Source of the DNA: CAZTQN01 sp964615765
GTDB lineage: Bacteria > Planctomycetota > Phycisphaerae > Phycisphaerales > UBA1924
Direction of reading: 5' to 3'
DNA length: 64,000 nt
NCBI GenBank assembly: GCA_964615765.1
Contig: CAZTQN010000011.1
Coordinates: forward strand, 1-64,000
How positions within the stretch are numbered: the stretch's first letter is position 1; each line of letters starts with the position of its first letter. The translations under genes and the position numbers were made by a program. Positions 35,324 to 42,925 of this stretch are shown here, in pieces. Under the pieces are notes generated by a model that was not told the origin of the DNA, ran no database searches, and was given only the letters and a program-made list of their open reading frames with translations.

Positions 35324-36622
35324 ATGGCCAAAGTGCTCATCTATTCCGCGCTGCTCATCCTCGGGCTGGCCCTCTCGCAGATCTACCCCGCGCTCGTCGG
35401 CGACGCGTACGAAACCGTCCGCTTCTGGGTCCAGATCGTCACGCTCGTCTGCCTCGCGTTCATCATGATCCACGTCGGCTTCGAGTTCGACATCGACAAG
35501 CGCAACGTCCGCCAATACGGCTGGGACTACTTCGTCGCCATGACCGCCGCCGCCTTCCCCTGGATCTTCTGCGCTCTCTACTTCATCCTCGTGCTCCCGC
35601 AAAAAGGCGGCATCACCAGCCTGCTGGAATGGAAGAACGCCCTCCTGCTCTCGCGCTTCAGCGCCCCCACCTCCGCCGGCGTGCTCTTCACCATGCTCGC
35701 CGCCGCCGGGCTCGCCAGCACCTGGGTCTTCCGCAAGGCCCGCATCCTCGCCGTCTTCGACGACATCGACACTGTCCTGCTCATGATCCCGCTCAAGATG
35801 CTCATGGTCGGCATCCGCTGGCAGCTCGGCGTCATCGTCGCCATCATGTGCGTCATGCTCTGGCTGGCCTGGAAGTTCCTGCACGTCTGGCGCATCCCGA
35901 TCACCTGGCCCTGGGTCATCGGCTACTCCCTGGTCATCGTCGCCTTCTGCACCGGCATCTACGAGGGCTCCAAGGCCATCGACGCCAAGGTCCCCATCCA
36001 CCTCGAAGTCCTGCTCCCCGCCTTTGTGCTGGGCTGCATGATCGCCCGCCCCGCCCTCAAGCCGCCCGCCGCCCCGAAGGAAGAACCCTCCACCCTCGCC
36101 GACGAGCCCGAGGCCCACACCCCCGTCCCCACGCCCACCGTGCAAGCGCCGCACGACCACCCCGAGACCACCGACGATCACGCCGTCGACCCCGGCGAGG
36201 CCCGCGCCTCCGCCATCATCTCCGGCCTGTTCATGGTCTTCGTCGGGCTCATGATGCCCCCCATCAAACAAGCCCTCGGCGACCAAGCCGGACCCGTCCC
36301 CTGGGGGCAGATCGCCATCCACGTCGCCATCATCACCGTCCTCGCCAACCTCGGCAAGATGTTCCCCGCCCTCTGCTACCGGCGCGAGGCCCACTTCAAG
36401 GCCCGCCTCGCCGTCGCCATCGGCATGTGGCCCCGCGGCGAGGTCGGCGCCGGCGTCCTGGTCATCTCACTCTCCTATGGCATCTCCGGCCAGCCGCTGA
36501 TCGTCGCCATGCTCAGCCTGGCACTGAACCTCGTCCTCACCGGCGTGTTCATCGCCATCGTCAAGCGACTCCTCTCCGACCCCGCCGCTCTCCTCCCGCC
36601 CACGCCCGCACTCGGCCGATAG
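35324..36622 (+). CDS. CPA2-type cation:proton antiporter
   Basis: A 432-residue polytopic membrane protein of the sodium/proton exchanger superfamily. Helical features include FIMIHVGFEFDID, the APTSAGVLFTML segment and a late GMWPRGEVGAGVLVI, where a conserved Arg/Glu-containing helix is expected. A hydrophilic Pro/His/Glu-rich loop of about 50 residues (about 245-295) interrupts the membrane domain. No KTN/RCK domain is present. The transported ion is not determinable. The start is ATG 35324, 57 nt after the VanZ-like gene. Confidence 0.82.
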   Translation: MAKVLIYSALLILGLALSQIYPALVGDAYETVRFWVQIVTLVCLAFIMIHVGFEFDIDKRNVRQYGWDYFVAMTAAAFPWIFCALYFILVLPQKGGITSLLEWKNALLLSRFSAPTSAGVLFTMLAAAGLASTWVFRKARILAVFDDIDTVLLMIPLKMLMVGIRWQLGVIVAIMCVMLWLAWKFLHVWRIPITWPWVIGYSLVIVAFCTGIYEGSKAIDAKVPIHLEVLLPAFVLGCMIARPALKPPAAPKEEPSTLADEPEAHTPVPTPTVQAPHDHPETTDDHAVDPGEARASAIISGLFMVFVGLMMPPIKQALGDQAGPVPWGQIAIHVAIITVLANLGKMFPALCYRREAHFKARLAVAIGMWPRGEVGAGVLVISLSYGISGQPLIVAMLSLALNLVLTGVFIAIVKRLLSDPAALLPPTPALGR

Positions 36623-36629
36623 CACCGCC

Positions 36630-38309
36630 GTGACGCCGCCCGGCCAGCCCGATCCTGCACGCGCCGATCCCGCCCGCACCGGCACCCTCGCCCGCGCCCT
36701 CCGCGCCACCAGCGGGATGACGCTCCTCTCCCGCCTGGGCGGGCTCGTCCGCGATGTCCTCATCGGCCGCGTCTTCGCCGACTCCCCCCTCGTCGGCTCC
36801 GCCTTCAACGCCGCCTTCGCCATCCCCAACATGTTCCGCCGACTCTTCGGCGAGGGCGCGCTCTCCGCCGCCTTCATCCCCGCCTACACCGCCGCCCGCA
36901 AAGAGTCCGACCCCGCCGTCCCCGCCTCCCTCGCCAGCCTCACGCTCGCCGTGCTGGGCCTGGTCACCGCCGCGCTCACCATCCTGCTCGAAGTCGCGCT
37001 CCTCGTCCTCCTGCTCACGCTCCCGCACGACCCGGAACGGGCCCTCTCCCTCCGCCTGGTCATGGTCATGCTCCCGTTCATGCCCTGCATCTGCGTCGCC
37101 GCCATCCTCGCCGGCATGCTGCAGGTCCACGGCCGCTTCGGGCCCGCCGCCTCCGGACCCATCCTCCTCAACGTCTGCATCGTCGCCGTCGCCGGCCTCT
37201 GCCTGGGCCTGGGCGTCAAGGCCGACGAGCCCATCGCCTACGCCCTCGGCGCCGCCACCGTCCTCAGCGGCGTCACGCAGGCCGCCTGGTTCCTCAAACT
37301 TCTCCGCCCCCACGTCACGCTCTCCCGCCGCCCGGCCGATTGGCGCTCCGCCCGCCCGCGGGCCGCCCTCATGTTCCGCAAGTTCATCCCCGTCGCCGTC
37401 GGCCTGGGCACGCTCCAACTCAGCACCTTCCTCGACACCCTCATCGCCATGTGGCCCATCTGGGTCGGCCCCACGATGCTCGGCCACCCCTACCCCATGG
37501 ACGAAGCCAGCAACTTCATCCTCGGGCAAACCTCCCGCCTCTACCAGTTCCCGCTCGGCGTCTTCGGCATCGCCGTCGCCACCGCCATCTTCCCCCTCCT
37601 CGCCCGCGCCGCCGACGACCGCCCCGTCTTCCTCGACACCCTCCGCCGCGGCGTCCGCCTCTCCCTGTTCATCGGCGTCCCCGCCTCCGTCGGCCTCCTG
37701 CTCGTCCGCCGCGACGCCATCGCCCTCCTCTACGCCCACGGCCCCGGCGCCTGGAGCCCCGAGCAGATCGACCGCGCCGCCGCCGTCCTCGCCGGCTTCG
37801 CCCTCGGCGTCTGGGCCTACGCCCTCAACCACGTCCTCACCCGCGCCTTCTACGCGCGGCAAGACACCGCCACGCCCATGCGCGTCTCCATCGCCATGGT
37901 CATCGTCGGCCTCATCATGAACATGATCCTCATCTGGACCCTGCGCGAAGCCGGCCTCGCCTGGGCCACCACCATCGCCGCCACCGCCCAGTCCGTCACG
38001 CTGCTCATCATCGCCCGCGCCCGCATGTGCGCCCCGGGCGAAGCACTGCTCGACCGCGCCACGCTCCGCGCGATCGCCCGCATCGCCGCCGCCGCCGCCG
38101 GCATGGCCGCCGCCGTCTGGCTCACGCTCCGCTTCATGCCCGCCTCAACCGCCCTCGCCCCAACAGCGGCCCGCGTCGCCGCCGCCATCGCCGCCGGCGC
38201 CGGCACCTACCTCGCCGCCGCCCTGCTCATGCGCGCCCCCGAACTCAAATGGATCCTCGCCCGCCCGCCCCGCACAGAATCCGCCGCCCCTCCTCCCCCT
38301 GACCTCTGA
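36630..38309 (+). CDS. murJ: MurJ/MviN lipid II flippase
   Basis: A 559-residue MOP-superfamily flippase moving lipid II across the inner membrane for peptidoglycan synthesis. Typical features are LLSRLGGLVRDVLIGRVFA, the AFNAAFAIPNMFRRLFGEGA segment, PLGVFGIAVATAIFPLLA and FYARQDTATPM, with about 14 membrane helices. The start is GTG 36630, 7 nt after the antiporter stop. The last codons and the stop lie inside a heptanucleotide array at 38297-38331, so the extreme C-terminus is repeat-encoded. Confidence 0.92.
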   Translation: MTPPGQPDPARADPARTGTLARALRATSGMTLLSRLGGLVRDVLIGRVFADSPLVGSAFNAAFAIPNMFRRLFGEGALSAAFIPAYTAARKESDPAVPASLASLTLAVLGLVTAALTILLEVALLVLLLTLPHDPERALSLRLVMVMLPFMPCICVAAILAGMLQVHGRFGPAASGPILLNVCIVAVAGLCLGLGVKADEPIAYALGAATVLSGVTQAAWFLKLLRPHVTLSRRPADWRSARPRAALMFRKFIPVAVGLGTLQLSTFLDTLIAMWPIWVGPTMLGHPYPMDEASNFILGQTSRLYQFPLGVFGIAVATAIFPLLARAADDRPVFLDTLRRGVRLSLFIGVPASVGLLLVRRDAIALLYAHGPGAWSPEQIDRAAAVLAGFALGVWAYALNHVLTRAFYARQDTATPMRVSIAMVIVGLIMNMILIWTLREAGLAWATTIAATAQSVTLLIIARARMCAPGEALLDRATLRAIARIAAAAAGMAAAVWLTLRFMPASTALAPTAARVAAAIAAGAGTYLAAALLMRAPELKWILARPPRTESAAPPPPDL

Positions 38310-38331
38310 CCTCTGGCCTCTCGCCCCTCAC
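38297..38331. repeat. Heptanucleotide array at the MurJ/Rhs-remnant junction
   Basis: Five exact-period 7-mers: CCCTGAC, CTCTGAC, CTCTGGC, CTCTCGC, CCCTCAC. The murJ stop codon falls within the second unit. Immediately after the array the frame reads into an Rhs-like fragment, so the array marks the breakpoint of that remnant. Confidence 0.8.
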
Positions 38332-38604
38332 GACTTCCGGGTAAACTCCGTCAGCGACTTCCGCGGCGATGTCGTCGCGCTGGTGAACGGATCGGGCATG
38401 GTCGAGCAGTATCGCTACTCACCCACCGGCGTCCCCTTCGGCCTGCCACGCGGCGATGTCGACGCGGGCGGAACCGTCACCACCGGCGCCTCACCCAGCG
38501 ACGAGTGGATCGTCGATCAAATCATCGCGTCATCGACCTTTCAGGTCCCTGCTGACCTCGACGGCGACGCCGACTCGGCGGGTAAAGCCCTCAAGAGGCA
38601 ATGA
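38332..38604 (+). pseudogene. Remnant of an Rhs/YD-repeat protein
   Basis: The frame from 38332 reads HDFRVNSVSDFRG, then DVVALVNGSGMVEQYRYSP and TGVPFGLP, the pattern of the end of an Rhs repeat core in planctomycete Rhs proteins. The large N-terminal repeat region and the usual core-closing motif are absent, and the frame begins directly after a heptad array, so this is a decayed 3' end rather than a gene. A GTG at 38383 could act as a start. The stop overlaps the start of the next gene (ATGA), the arrangement expected for a tip plus cognate gene. Confidence 0.6.
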
Positions 38605-39305
38605 ACCATCATCTTGTTAAAGTACTCGCAGCGATTATCGCAACAGGCTTTAGTGGCGTAGCCCCCATTCTCTGGCCGGGACATTACGTTTTCTATCAAT
38701 GCTGCTTTTACTTGGTTCACGGCGTTGTCGTTGTAGATAGCTATTCACTTGGGTCTCGGCGGAGTATACAGTTACCCAGGACTGCAAGCTCGTTTGCCAC
38801 AGACTGGGCGACGTCCGTGCCGATTTGGGCAGGTTTGAATATCACCGGTGAGCACTTTCACCATATTGACATGTATAGTGTTTCTCAATGGCAAGCTGTC
38901 GGCCAAAATGGGTGGCCACTGACGTTCGCGTCATGGCACCTGGAGCCCGATGGCACACTCAACGGCGGAATTGCCTTGAGTGCGGAGACAATTGACCTCA
39001 CCATCCCTCTTCAACCGCCTTTCTTTGACGGCTTGAACTGGGTCTCGCCGTGGTCTGTGTTTCACAGTGTGCCCAAGCATGTACTGCCATATCGCGTGCA
39101 CGTCTTGCCGTTTATAATAAATGTCATGTCTTGGGCTGCGGTGGCTTACACTATTCCTCTGCTCGTCGGCCGCGCACGACGAATAGTTCGACGACGGAGT
39201 GGTCGATGCCCGCAATGCGGATATCCGGCCGCAGGGCTTGAAACATGTCCAGAATGCGGGCGGAATCATCGCAAGGCGTCGCGCCCACCATTGGCAATCA
39301 GCTAA
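38601..39305 (+). CDS. Low-GC membrane protein with C-terminal zinc ribbon, coupled to the Rhs remnant
   Basis: A 234-residue protein of unknown function. N-terminal hydrophobic segments (VLAAIIATGFSGVAPILW and CCFYLVHGVVVVDS) and one near residues 170-185 suggest a membrane location. The C-terminus has CPQCGYPAAGLETCPECG, a zinc ribbon common in planctomycete membrane proteins. Base composition is visibly more AT-rich than all neighbours, indicating recent acquisition. It overlaps the Rhs remnant stop by four bases, so an immunity or accessory role to a lost Rhs toxin is conceivable, but this is inference. Confidence 0.65.
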   Translation: MNHHLVKVLAAIIATGFSGVAPILWPGHYVFYQCCFYLVHGVVVVDSYSLGSRRSIQLPRTASSFATDWATSVPIWAGLNITGEHFHHIDMYSVSQWQAVGQNGWPLTFASWHLEPDGTLNGGIALSAETIDLTIPLQPPFFDGLNWVSPWSVFHSVPKHVLPYRVHVLPFIINVMSWAAVAYTIPLLVGRARRIVRRRSGRCPQCGYPAAGLETCPECGRNHRKASRPPLAIS

Positions 39306-39531
39306 GCAAGAGTGAATGCCAGGAAGCTTCCGGCAAGTCGCCGTGAGCGGGCCGGCAACTTCTTCGCCCTCAACCTCAAGGGCCGCCGCACCGCGACCTT
39401 CCGGGACACCAACGAAAACCCCAATTAGACCTTTGTTCTCCACTCGGCAGGAACCGCCGGTCACGTCGTGCCGGGCCGCCTCATCCTGCGCGACCGCAAC
39501 CCACGCCGCTCCGCGCCAGGCATCTCCCCTC
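39306..39531 (+). other. Possible degraded coding remnant
   Basis: No intact gene. From about 39350 the plus strand reads AGNFFALNLKGRRTATFRDT followed by a stop, then the continuing frame reads SAGTAGHVVPGRLILRDRNP. These look like coding sequence without a start and may be further debris of the Rhs-region insertion. I do not recognise the family. Confidence 0.3.
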
Positions 39532-39566
39532 CCCTATCCCCTGACCTCTAACCCCTCTCCCCTGCC
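39532..39566. repeat. Heptanucleotide array at the 3' end of the CoaC-like gene
   Basis: Five 7-mers: CCCTATC, CCCTGAC, CTCTAAC, CCCTCTC, CCCTGCC. The stop codon of the minus-strand gene (39548-39550) lies inside the array, so its last residues are repeat-encoded. Confidence 0.8.
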
Positions 39567-40156
39567 TTCATCACGGCCTCAATCAACTCCTCCGGCTCCA
39601 CCATCCGTCCCGGCCCGCTCGTGCGGCAGGCCTGCCACCCGTCCGCCGGGCCCACGATCCGAAACCCGTCCGCCTTCAGCGTCGCCAGGTTCCGCTGCGT
39701 GCTGGGCTGCTCCCACATCACCGCGTTCATGCTCGGCGCCAGCAGCACCGGCGTCGTCCGCCGATCCACCGCCGAGAGGATCAGCGTCACCACGTCATCA
39801 CACCGCCCGGTCGCGAGCTTCGCGAGACAATCGGTCGAGCACGGGGCCACGATCGCCGCGCTGAGCGACCGCGCCAGGCTGATGTGCTGCGGGTCGCTCG
39901 ATTCCAGATGATCCCACGGGCTGGTATACACCGGCCGCCCGGACAGCGCCTGGAACGTCAGCGGCGTGACGAACCTCGTCGCGGCCTCCGTCATCGCCAC
40001 CGTCACGCGCACGCCCCCCTGGGCGAGTCGTGAGACCACCGTCGCCGTCTTGTACGCCGCGATCCCGCCCGTGACGCCCACGAGCACATGCCGCGTCCCG
40101 CCGGGCCCCGTGGCCCCGGTCGCCGCGCCGCCAACGCTCTCACCCGGTGCGGCCAT
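39548..40156 (-). CDS. coaC: Phosphopantothenoylcysteine decarboxylase (stand-alone CoaC-like flavoprotein)
   Basis: A 202-residue HFCD-family flavoprotein decarboxylating phosphopantothenoylcysteine in coenzyme A synthesis. The core shows VLVGVTGGIAAYKTATVV, TPLTFQALSGRPVY, the active-site His in DPQHISLARS and the APSMNAVMW motif. Only the decarboxylase half of a CoaBC fusion is present; the CoaB ligase is not adjacent. The start is ATG 40156. The omega subunit gene lies just upstream on the same strand, an association also seen in other bacteria (rpoZ-coaBC), suggesting co-transcription. Confidence 0.87.
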   Translation of the reverse strand: MAAPGESVGGAATGATGPGGTRHVLVGVTGGIAAYKTATVVSRLAQGGVRVTVAMTEAATRFVTPLTFQALSGRPVYTSPWDHLESSDPQHISLARSLSAAIVAPCSTDCLAKLATGRCDDVVTLILSAVDRRTTPVLLAPSMNAVMWEQPSTQRNLATLKADGFRIVGPADGWQACRTSGPGRMVEPEELIEAVMKAGERG

Positions 40157-40236
40157 GGGTCGCTCCGCTCATATCTTCAGCCGGACTATCCGCCCCGCCC
40201 CGCCCCCCGGCCGTATCGACCAAGTCTCCGCCGAAC

Positions 40237-40494
40237 TCAGCGGAGACTCATCGGCCGCTCGTACGCCGGGTCGATCTTCGTCGGATCGAACGTGCCCGCC
40301 GGGTCGTATTCGTACGTGATCTTGCCCTGGACGATCTCCTCGATCGCCAGTTCCAGGTCGCTCCGCCCGTCGCGCTCGATCAGCGGTCGCGCCCCTTCCA
40401 TCAACTGCACCAGCCGGCGCTGAATCAGCGCGCACAGCCGGAACCGCCCGCCCACCTTGTCCACGATCGCGTCGCTCTTGAGAGCCTCAATCAT
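40237..40494 (-). CDS. rpoZ: RNA polymerase omega subunit
   Basis: An 85-residue protein with the omega pattern: FRLCALIQRRLVQLMEGARP, where many bacteria have FxLVxxxxxRxxQL, then LELAIEEIVQGKITYE. Omega assists assembly of the beta' subunit. It lies 80 nt upstream of the CoaC-like gene on the same strand. The start is ATG 40494 with AGGACC about 5 nt upstream. Confidence 0.85.
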   Translation of the reverse strand: MIEALKSDAIVDKVGGRFRLCALIQRRLVQLMEGARPLIERDGRSDLELAIEEIVQGKITYEYDPAGTFDPTKIDPAYERPMSLR

Positions 40495-41027
40495 GCTGGT
40501 CCTCGGCCTATCAAACTCGGAGATCCCGCCCGGTCACCCGCCGACCGACGACGACATCTCACATCGCACGAACCGACGCGGCGTCTGCCAGGTCGCTGCC
40601 ACGAGCCGGCGCCCACACACCCGGGCACCGATGCGACCCGCAGAGTCCGGACTTTCCCCGGTTCTTTGCGCAGATTTGATGATAGGCCGCCGCCGCCGCT
40701 CAAGTCGATGTCCGGACCGCCGCCGATCTTCCTCTCCTCCCGGCAAGCCGCGCCGCGTGACGCTATCATGCTCTACCGGCTGCGGTCTGTGCGGGCCCAC
40801 GGCGCGTGTCTGAAAGGACAGTCGCCCAGGGCGCCCCCCACCGCTCCCGACGCTCCGTTCCCAATCCACCTCCCCCCGCTTACCTCGTCCCACGCCCGCG
40901 GCGTCCCCCGCGGCTTCGGGGCTTTGCAAACCGGGCGCACGACGCCCCAATCCCGCGAAACCCACCACGCCGCACGCACCGGAACGCGAGCGGCTTTCGC
41001 GGCCTTGCTCTGTGAGATCCGTCGGTG
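40495..41027. promoter_or_regulatory. Divergent gene-free region between rpoZ and the DUF3553 gene
   Basis: I see no convincing gene in this 530-nt stretch. A GCTATCAT sequence (TATCAT about 40763-40768) could be a plus-strand -10 for the downstream gene with a long leader. The minus strand has CCTATCATC around 40678-40686 as a possible rpoZ promoter. A GGGGAAAGTCCGGACTC string on the minus strand recalls RNase P RNA, but the rest of that RNA is missing. Confidence 0.3.
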
Positions 41028-41702
41028 ATGACACAAACACGTACCTGGGCGGTCGGTGACCGCGTCGTCCATTCCGGCCGCCCCGAGTGGGGCGCCGGCG
41101 CCATCACCACCGCGCTCAAAACCACGCAGGACGGGCACCCCTGCCAGATGCTCACCATCCGCTTCGACCGCGCGGGCATCAAAACCATCTCTACCGCCTT
41201 CGCCACCCTCATCCCCGCCGACAGCGCCCCCAGCCTCCCGCCCGAGATGCCCGCCGCCGACGCCGCCCCATCCCGCATGGAGCGCAGCGGCAGCAAGTTC
41301 CGCATCCACGACGACGCCGCCGCCGTCGCCCTCGAAGACAAACTCTCCGGCGCCGCCGACATCCGCGAGCGCATGACCAAACTCCCCGACGCCGCCACCG
41401 ACCCCTTCAGCGGCCCCATCTCCCGCCTCAAGGCCACGCTCGACCTCTTCAAGCACAAGCCCCAAGGCGGCGCCCTGCTTGACTGGGCCGCGGCTCAGTC
41501 CGGCCTGGCCGACCCGCTCAGCCGCTTCAACCGGCACGAGCTGGAGCAGTTCTTCTCCGCCTTCGTCGTCAGCCGCGACGCCCACGCCCGCAAGGTCATC
41601 GCCGAGATGCGCAAGTCCGACCCCGCCGCGCTCCAGCAGGCCGTCGCCGCCTGCCCGCCCGCAACGCAACAAGCGTTGCGTCGGCTCGACGCCGGTCGTT
41701 GA
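41028..41702 (+). CDS. DUF3553-domain protein
   Basis: A 224-residue soluble protein. The N-terminal 55 residues (WAVGDRVVHSGRPEWGAGAI, then the Arg-Ala-Gly-x-Lys-Thr segment) match DUF3553, a small SH3/CarD-like module found alone and in helicase-like proteins. The remainder is helical, with no recognised domain. I chose ATG 41028; a GTG at 41025 adds one residue. The C-terminal half ends in an Ala/Gln-rich helix. Function is unknown; a nucleic-acid or polymerase contact is only suggested by the module type. Confidence 0.7.
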   Translation: MTQTRTWAVGDRVVHSGRPEWGAGAITTALKTTQDGHPCQMLTIRFDRAGIKTISTAFATLIPADSAPSLPPEMPAADAAPSRMERSGSKFRIHDDAAAVALEDKLSGAADIRERMTKLPDAATDPFSGPISRLKATLDLFKHKPQGGALLDWAAAQSGLADPLSRFNRHELEQFFSAFVVSRDAHARKVIAEMRKSDPAALQQAVAACPPATQQALRRLDAGR

Positions 41703-42029
41703 TCCGCGGCAACATCCGGCACGCCCCACCCAGCCGCGCTATCCCCATCCGCCGCGCCCCGTCCGCTAAAACCGGCCCGGGCTCCGCCCCATCGCCCATC
41801 GATCCCGATCAGACGCCAACTCGCACCGCCGTGCGCGGCGTTGGCACGCATGCATCGGCCCCCCGGAACCGGGCTTGTTCTACCAGTTGGCATCGCCCGC
41901 CCCGCGGCTGGCGACGGCCGGAGCAAGCACCAAGATCGGGTTGGCCCACCGCACGCGGTCGGCACATTCGCCACTCTTGGTTGCCCACCTCCGGTCTCAT
42001 GAGTCACACTCAAGACTGGAGACGCGCCG
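41703..42029. other. Gene-free stretch
   Basis: I find no supported gene, strong hairpin or promoter between the DUF3553 gene and the coiled-coil gene. The last 20 nt hold GGAG of the next gene's ribosome-binding site. Confidence 0.5.
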
Positions 42030-42347
42030 ATGAACGAGCAGGACTTTCAAGCCCGTCTGTCCGACCTGATGGCCCAGATGGACACGCTCCCCCCCTCGGC
42101 GCGCGAGCACCTGGAAAAGCTCGCCCACGAAACCCGCGACCGCCACGCCCGCATGAAGAAGACCGTGTCCGAACTCCAGGACTCGCTCGACTACCTCCGC
42201 CTCAGCATCAAGTACCTGGTCTTCGATCTCGAAGCCACCCGCCGCGAAAACCAGTATCTCCGCAAGTTGCTGGACGCCAAGCACGCGCCCGGCCCCGATC
42301 ACTCCCCCATGGATGATTCCGACCACCCTGGTCCGGGGCGTGAGTGA
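42030..42347 (+). CDS. Small conserved coiled-coil protein
   Basis: A 105-residue hydrophilic protein, nearly all helical. The core LQDSLDYLRLSIKYLVFDLE and RRENQYLRKLL forms a leucine-rich coiled coil, suggesting dimerisation. I believe similar small proteins occur across Phycisphaerae, but I cannot name a family. The start is ATG 42030 with GGAG 8 nt upstream. No catalytic motif, signal peptide or membrane segment is seen. A strong terminator follows about 250 nt later. Confidence 0.7.
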   Translation: MNEQDFQARLSDLMAQMDTLPPSAREHLEKLAHETRDRHARMKKTVSELQDSLDYLRLSIKYLVFDLEATRRENQYLRKLLDAKHAPGPDHSPMDDSDHPGPGRE

Positions 42348-42602
42348 TCTGTTCGTACCATTCCTCGTCTTTTGCAGGCTGATCACGCATCCGAGCCGAT
42401 GCTGCTGACGCATCACATATCGGCATCGGTGGACGGTCGGAGGACCGTCGCGGATCGGCCCCCCGCACGAACGCCCGCCTGGAAGGCGGCGCTTCGCGTG
42501 GCCCGGTCCTGTGCCGCTTTGTCTCGTGCTGTGGTGCGACCCTGATTGTCTCCCACATCACCAGACCGCGACTGGACCTCGCGGACCTTGGTGAAACCTC
42601 TT
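42348..42602 (+). ncRNA. Candidate structured RNA or long 3' UTR
   Basis: The gene-free stretch between the coiled-coil gene and a strong terminator contains several stems: CCGATGC...GCATCGG (about 42397-42430) and GACGGTC-GGAG-GACCGTC (about 42434-42451), plus further GC-rich pairings. It could be a small RNA sharing the downstream terminator, or just the 3' UTR of the preceding gene. No known RNA class was recognised. Confidence 0.35.
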
Positions 42603-42640
42603 CGAACGCGGGCCGGTGTCCCCGGTCCGCGTTCGTTTTT
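42603..42640 (+). terminator. Strong intrinsic terminator
   Basis: CGAACGCGGGCCGG (42603-42616) pairs with CCGGTCCGCGTTCG (42622-42635) through 14 bp including one G-T, with a 5-nt loop, directly followed by TTTTT. It ends transcription from the coiled-coil gene or a small RNA before tRNA-Ser. Confidence 0.85.
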
Positions 42641-42689
42641 GCCCCGCCGCTTTCTCCGCCCACACGCTCGAACACGCCGCCCGCGCCGC

Positions 42690-42695
42690 TATACT
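42690..42695 (+). promoter_or_regulatory. -10 element of tRNA-Ser
   Basis: TATACT in GCTATACTGG lies 12 nt before the tRNA 5' end, a normal distance for a short tRNA leader. The -35 region around 42667 is not convincing. Confidence 0.6.
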
Positions 42696-42707
42696 GGGCC
42701 CGACGCC

Positions 42708-42798
42708 GGAGAGGTGGCCGAGAGGCTGAAGGCGTCGGTTTGCTAAACCGATATACGGACGAAAGACCGTATCGGGGGTTCGAATCCCCCCCTCTCCG
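42708..42798 (+). tRNA. tRNA-Ser (anticodon GCT)
   Basis: A class II tRNA with acceptor GGAGAGG (42708-42714) pairing with CCTCTCC (42791-42797). The anticodon stem TCGGT/ACCGA encloses the loop TTGCTAA (GCT at 42742-42744). A long variable arm at about 42752-42773 and a perfect T-arm GGGGG-TTCGAAT-CCCCC complete it. The discriminator is G42798. No CCA is encoded. It reads AGC/AGU codons. Confidence 0.95.
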
Positions 42799-42925
42799 CT
42801 TTCTCAACACGCTGTCCGCGCGACGACCAGTCGCCAGTCCGCTTCCGGCGCCCCCCCTTCTTCCCCTCGGGGCCGGTGCGCGCCGTCGACCGCCTTCCGT
42901 CCGCACCTTCCCGAGCCCCACGCCC

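Noticed and set aside
40643..40660. GGGGAAAGTCCGGACTC string on the minus strand, resembling the RNase P RNA signature
   Set aside because: Only about 150 nt separate it from rpoZ in the 3' direction, and the other conserved RNase P RNA segments are absent.
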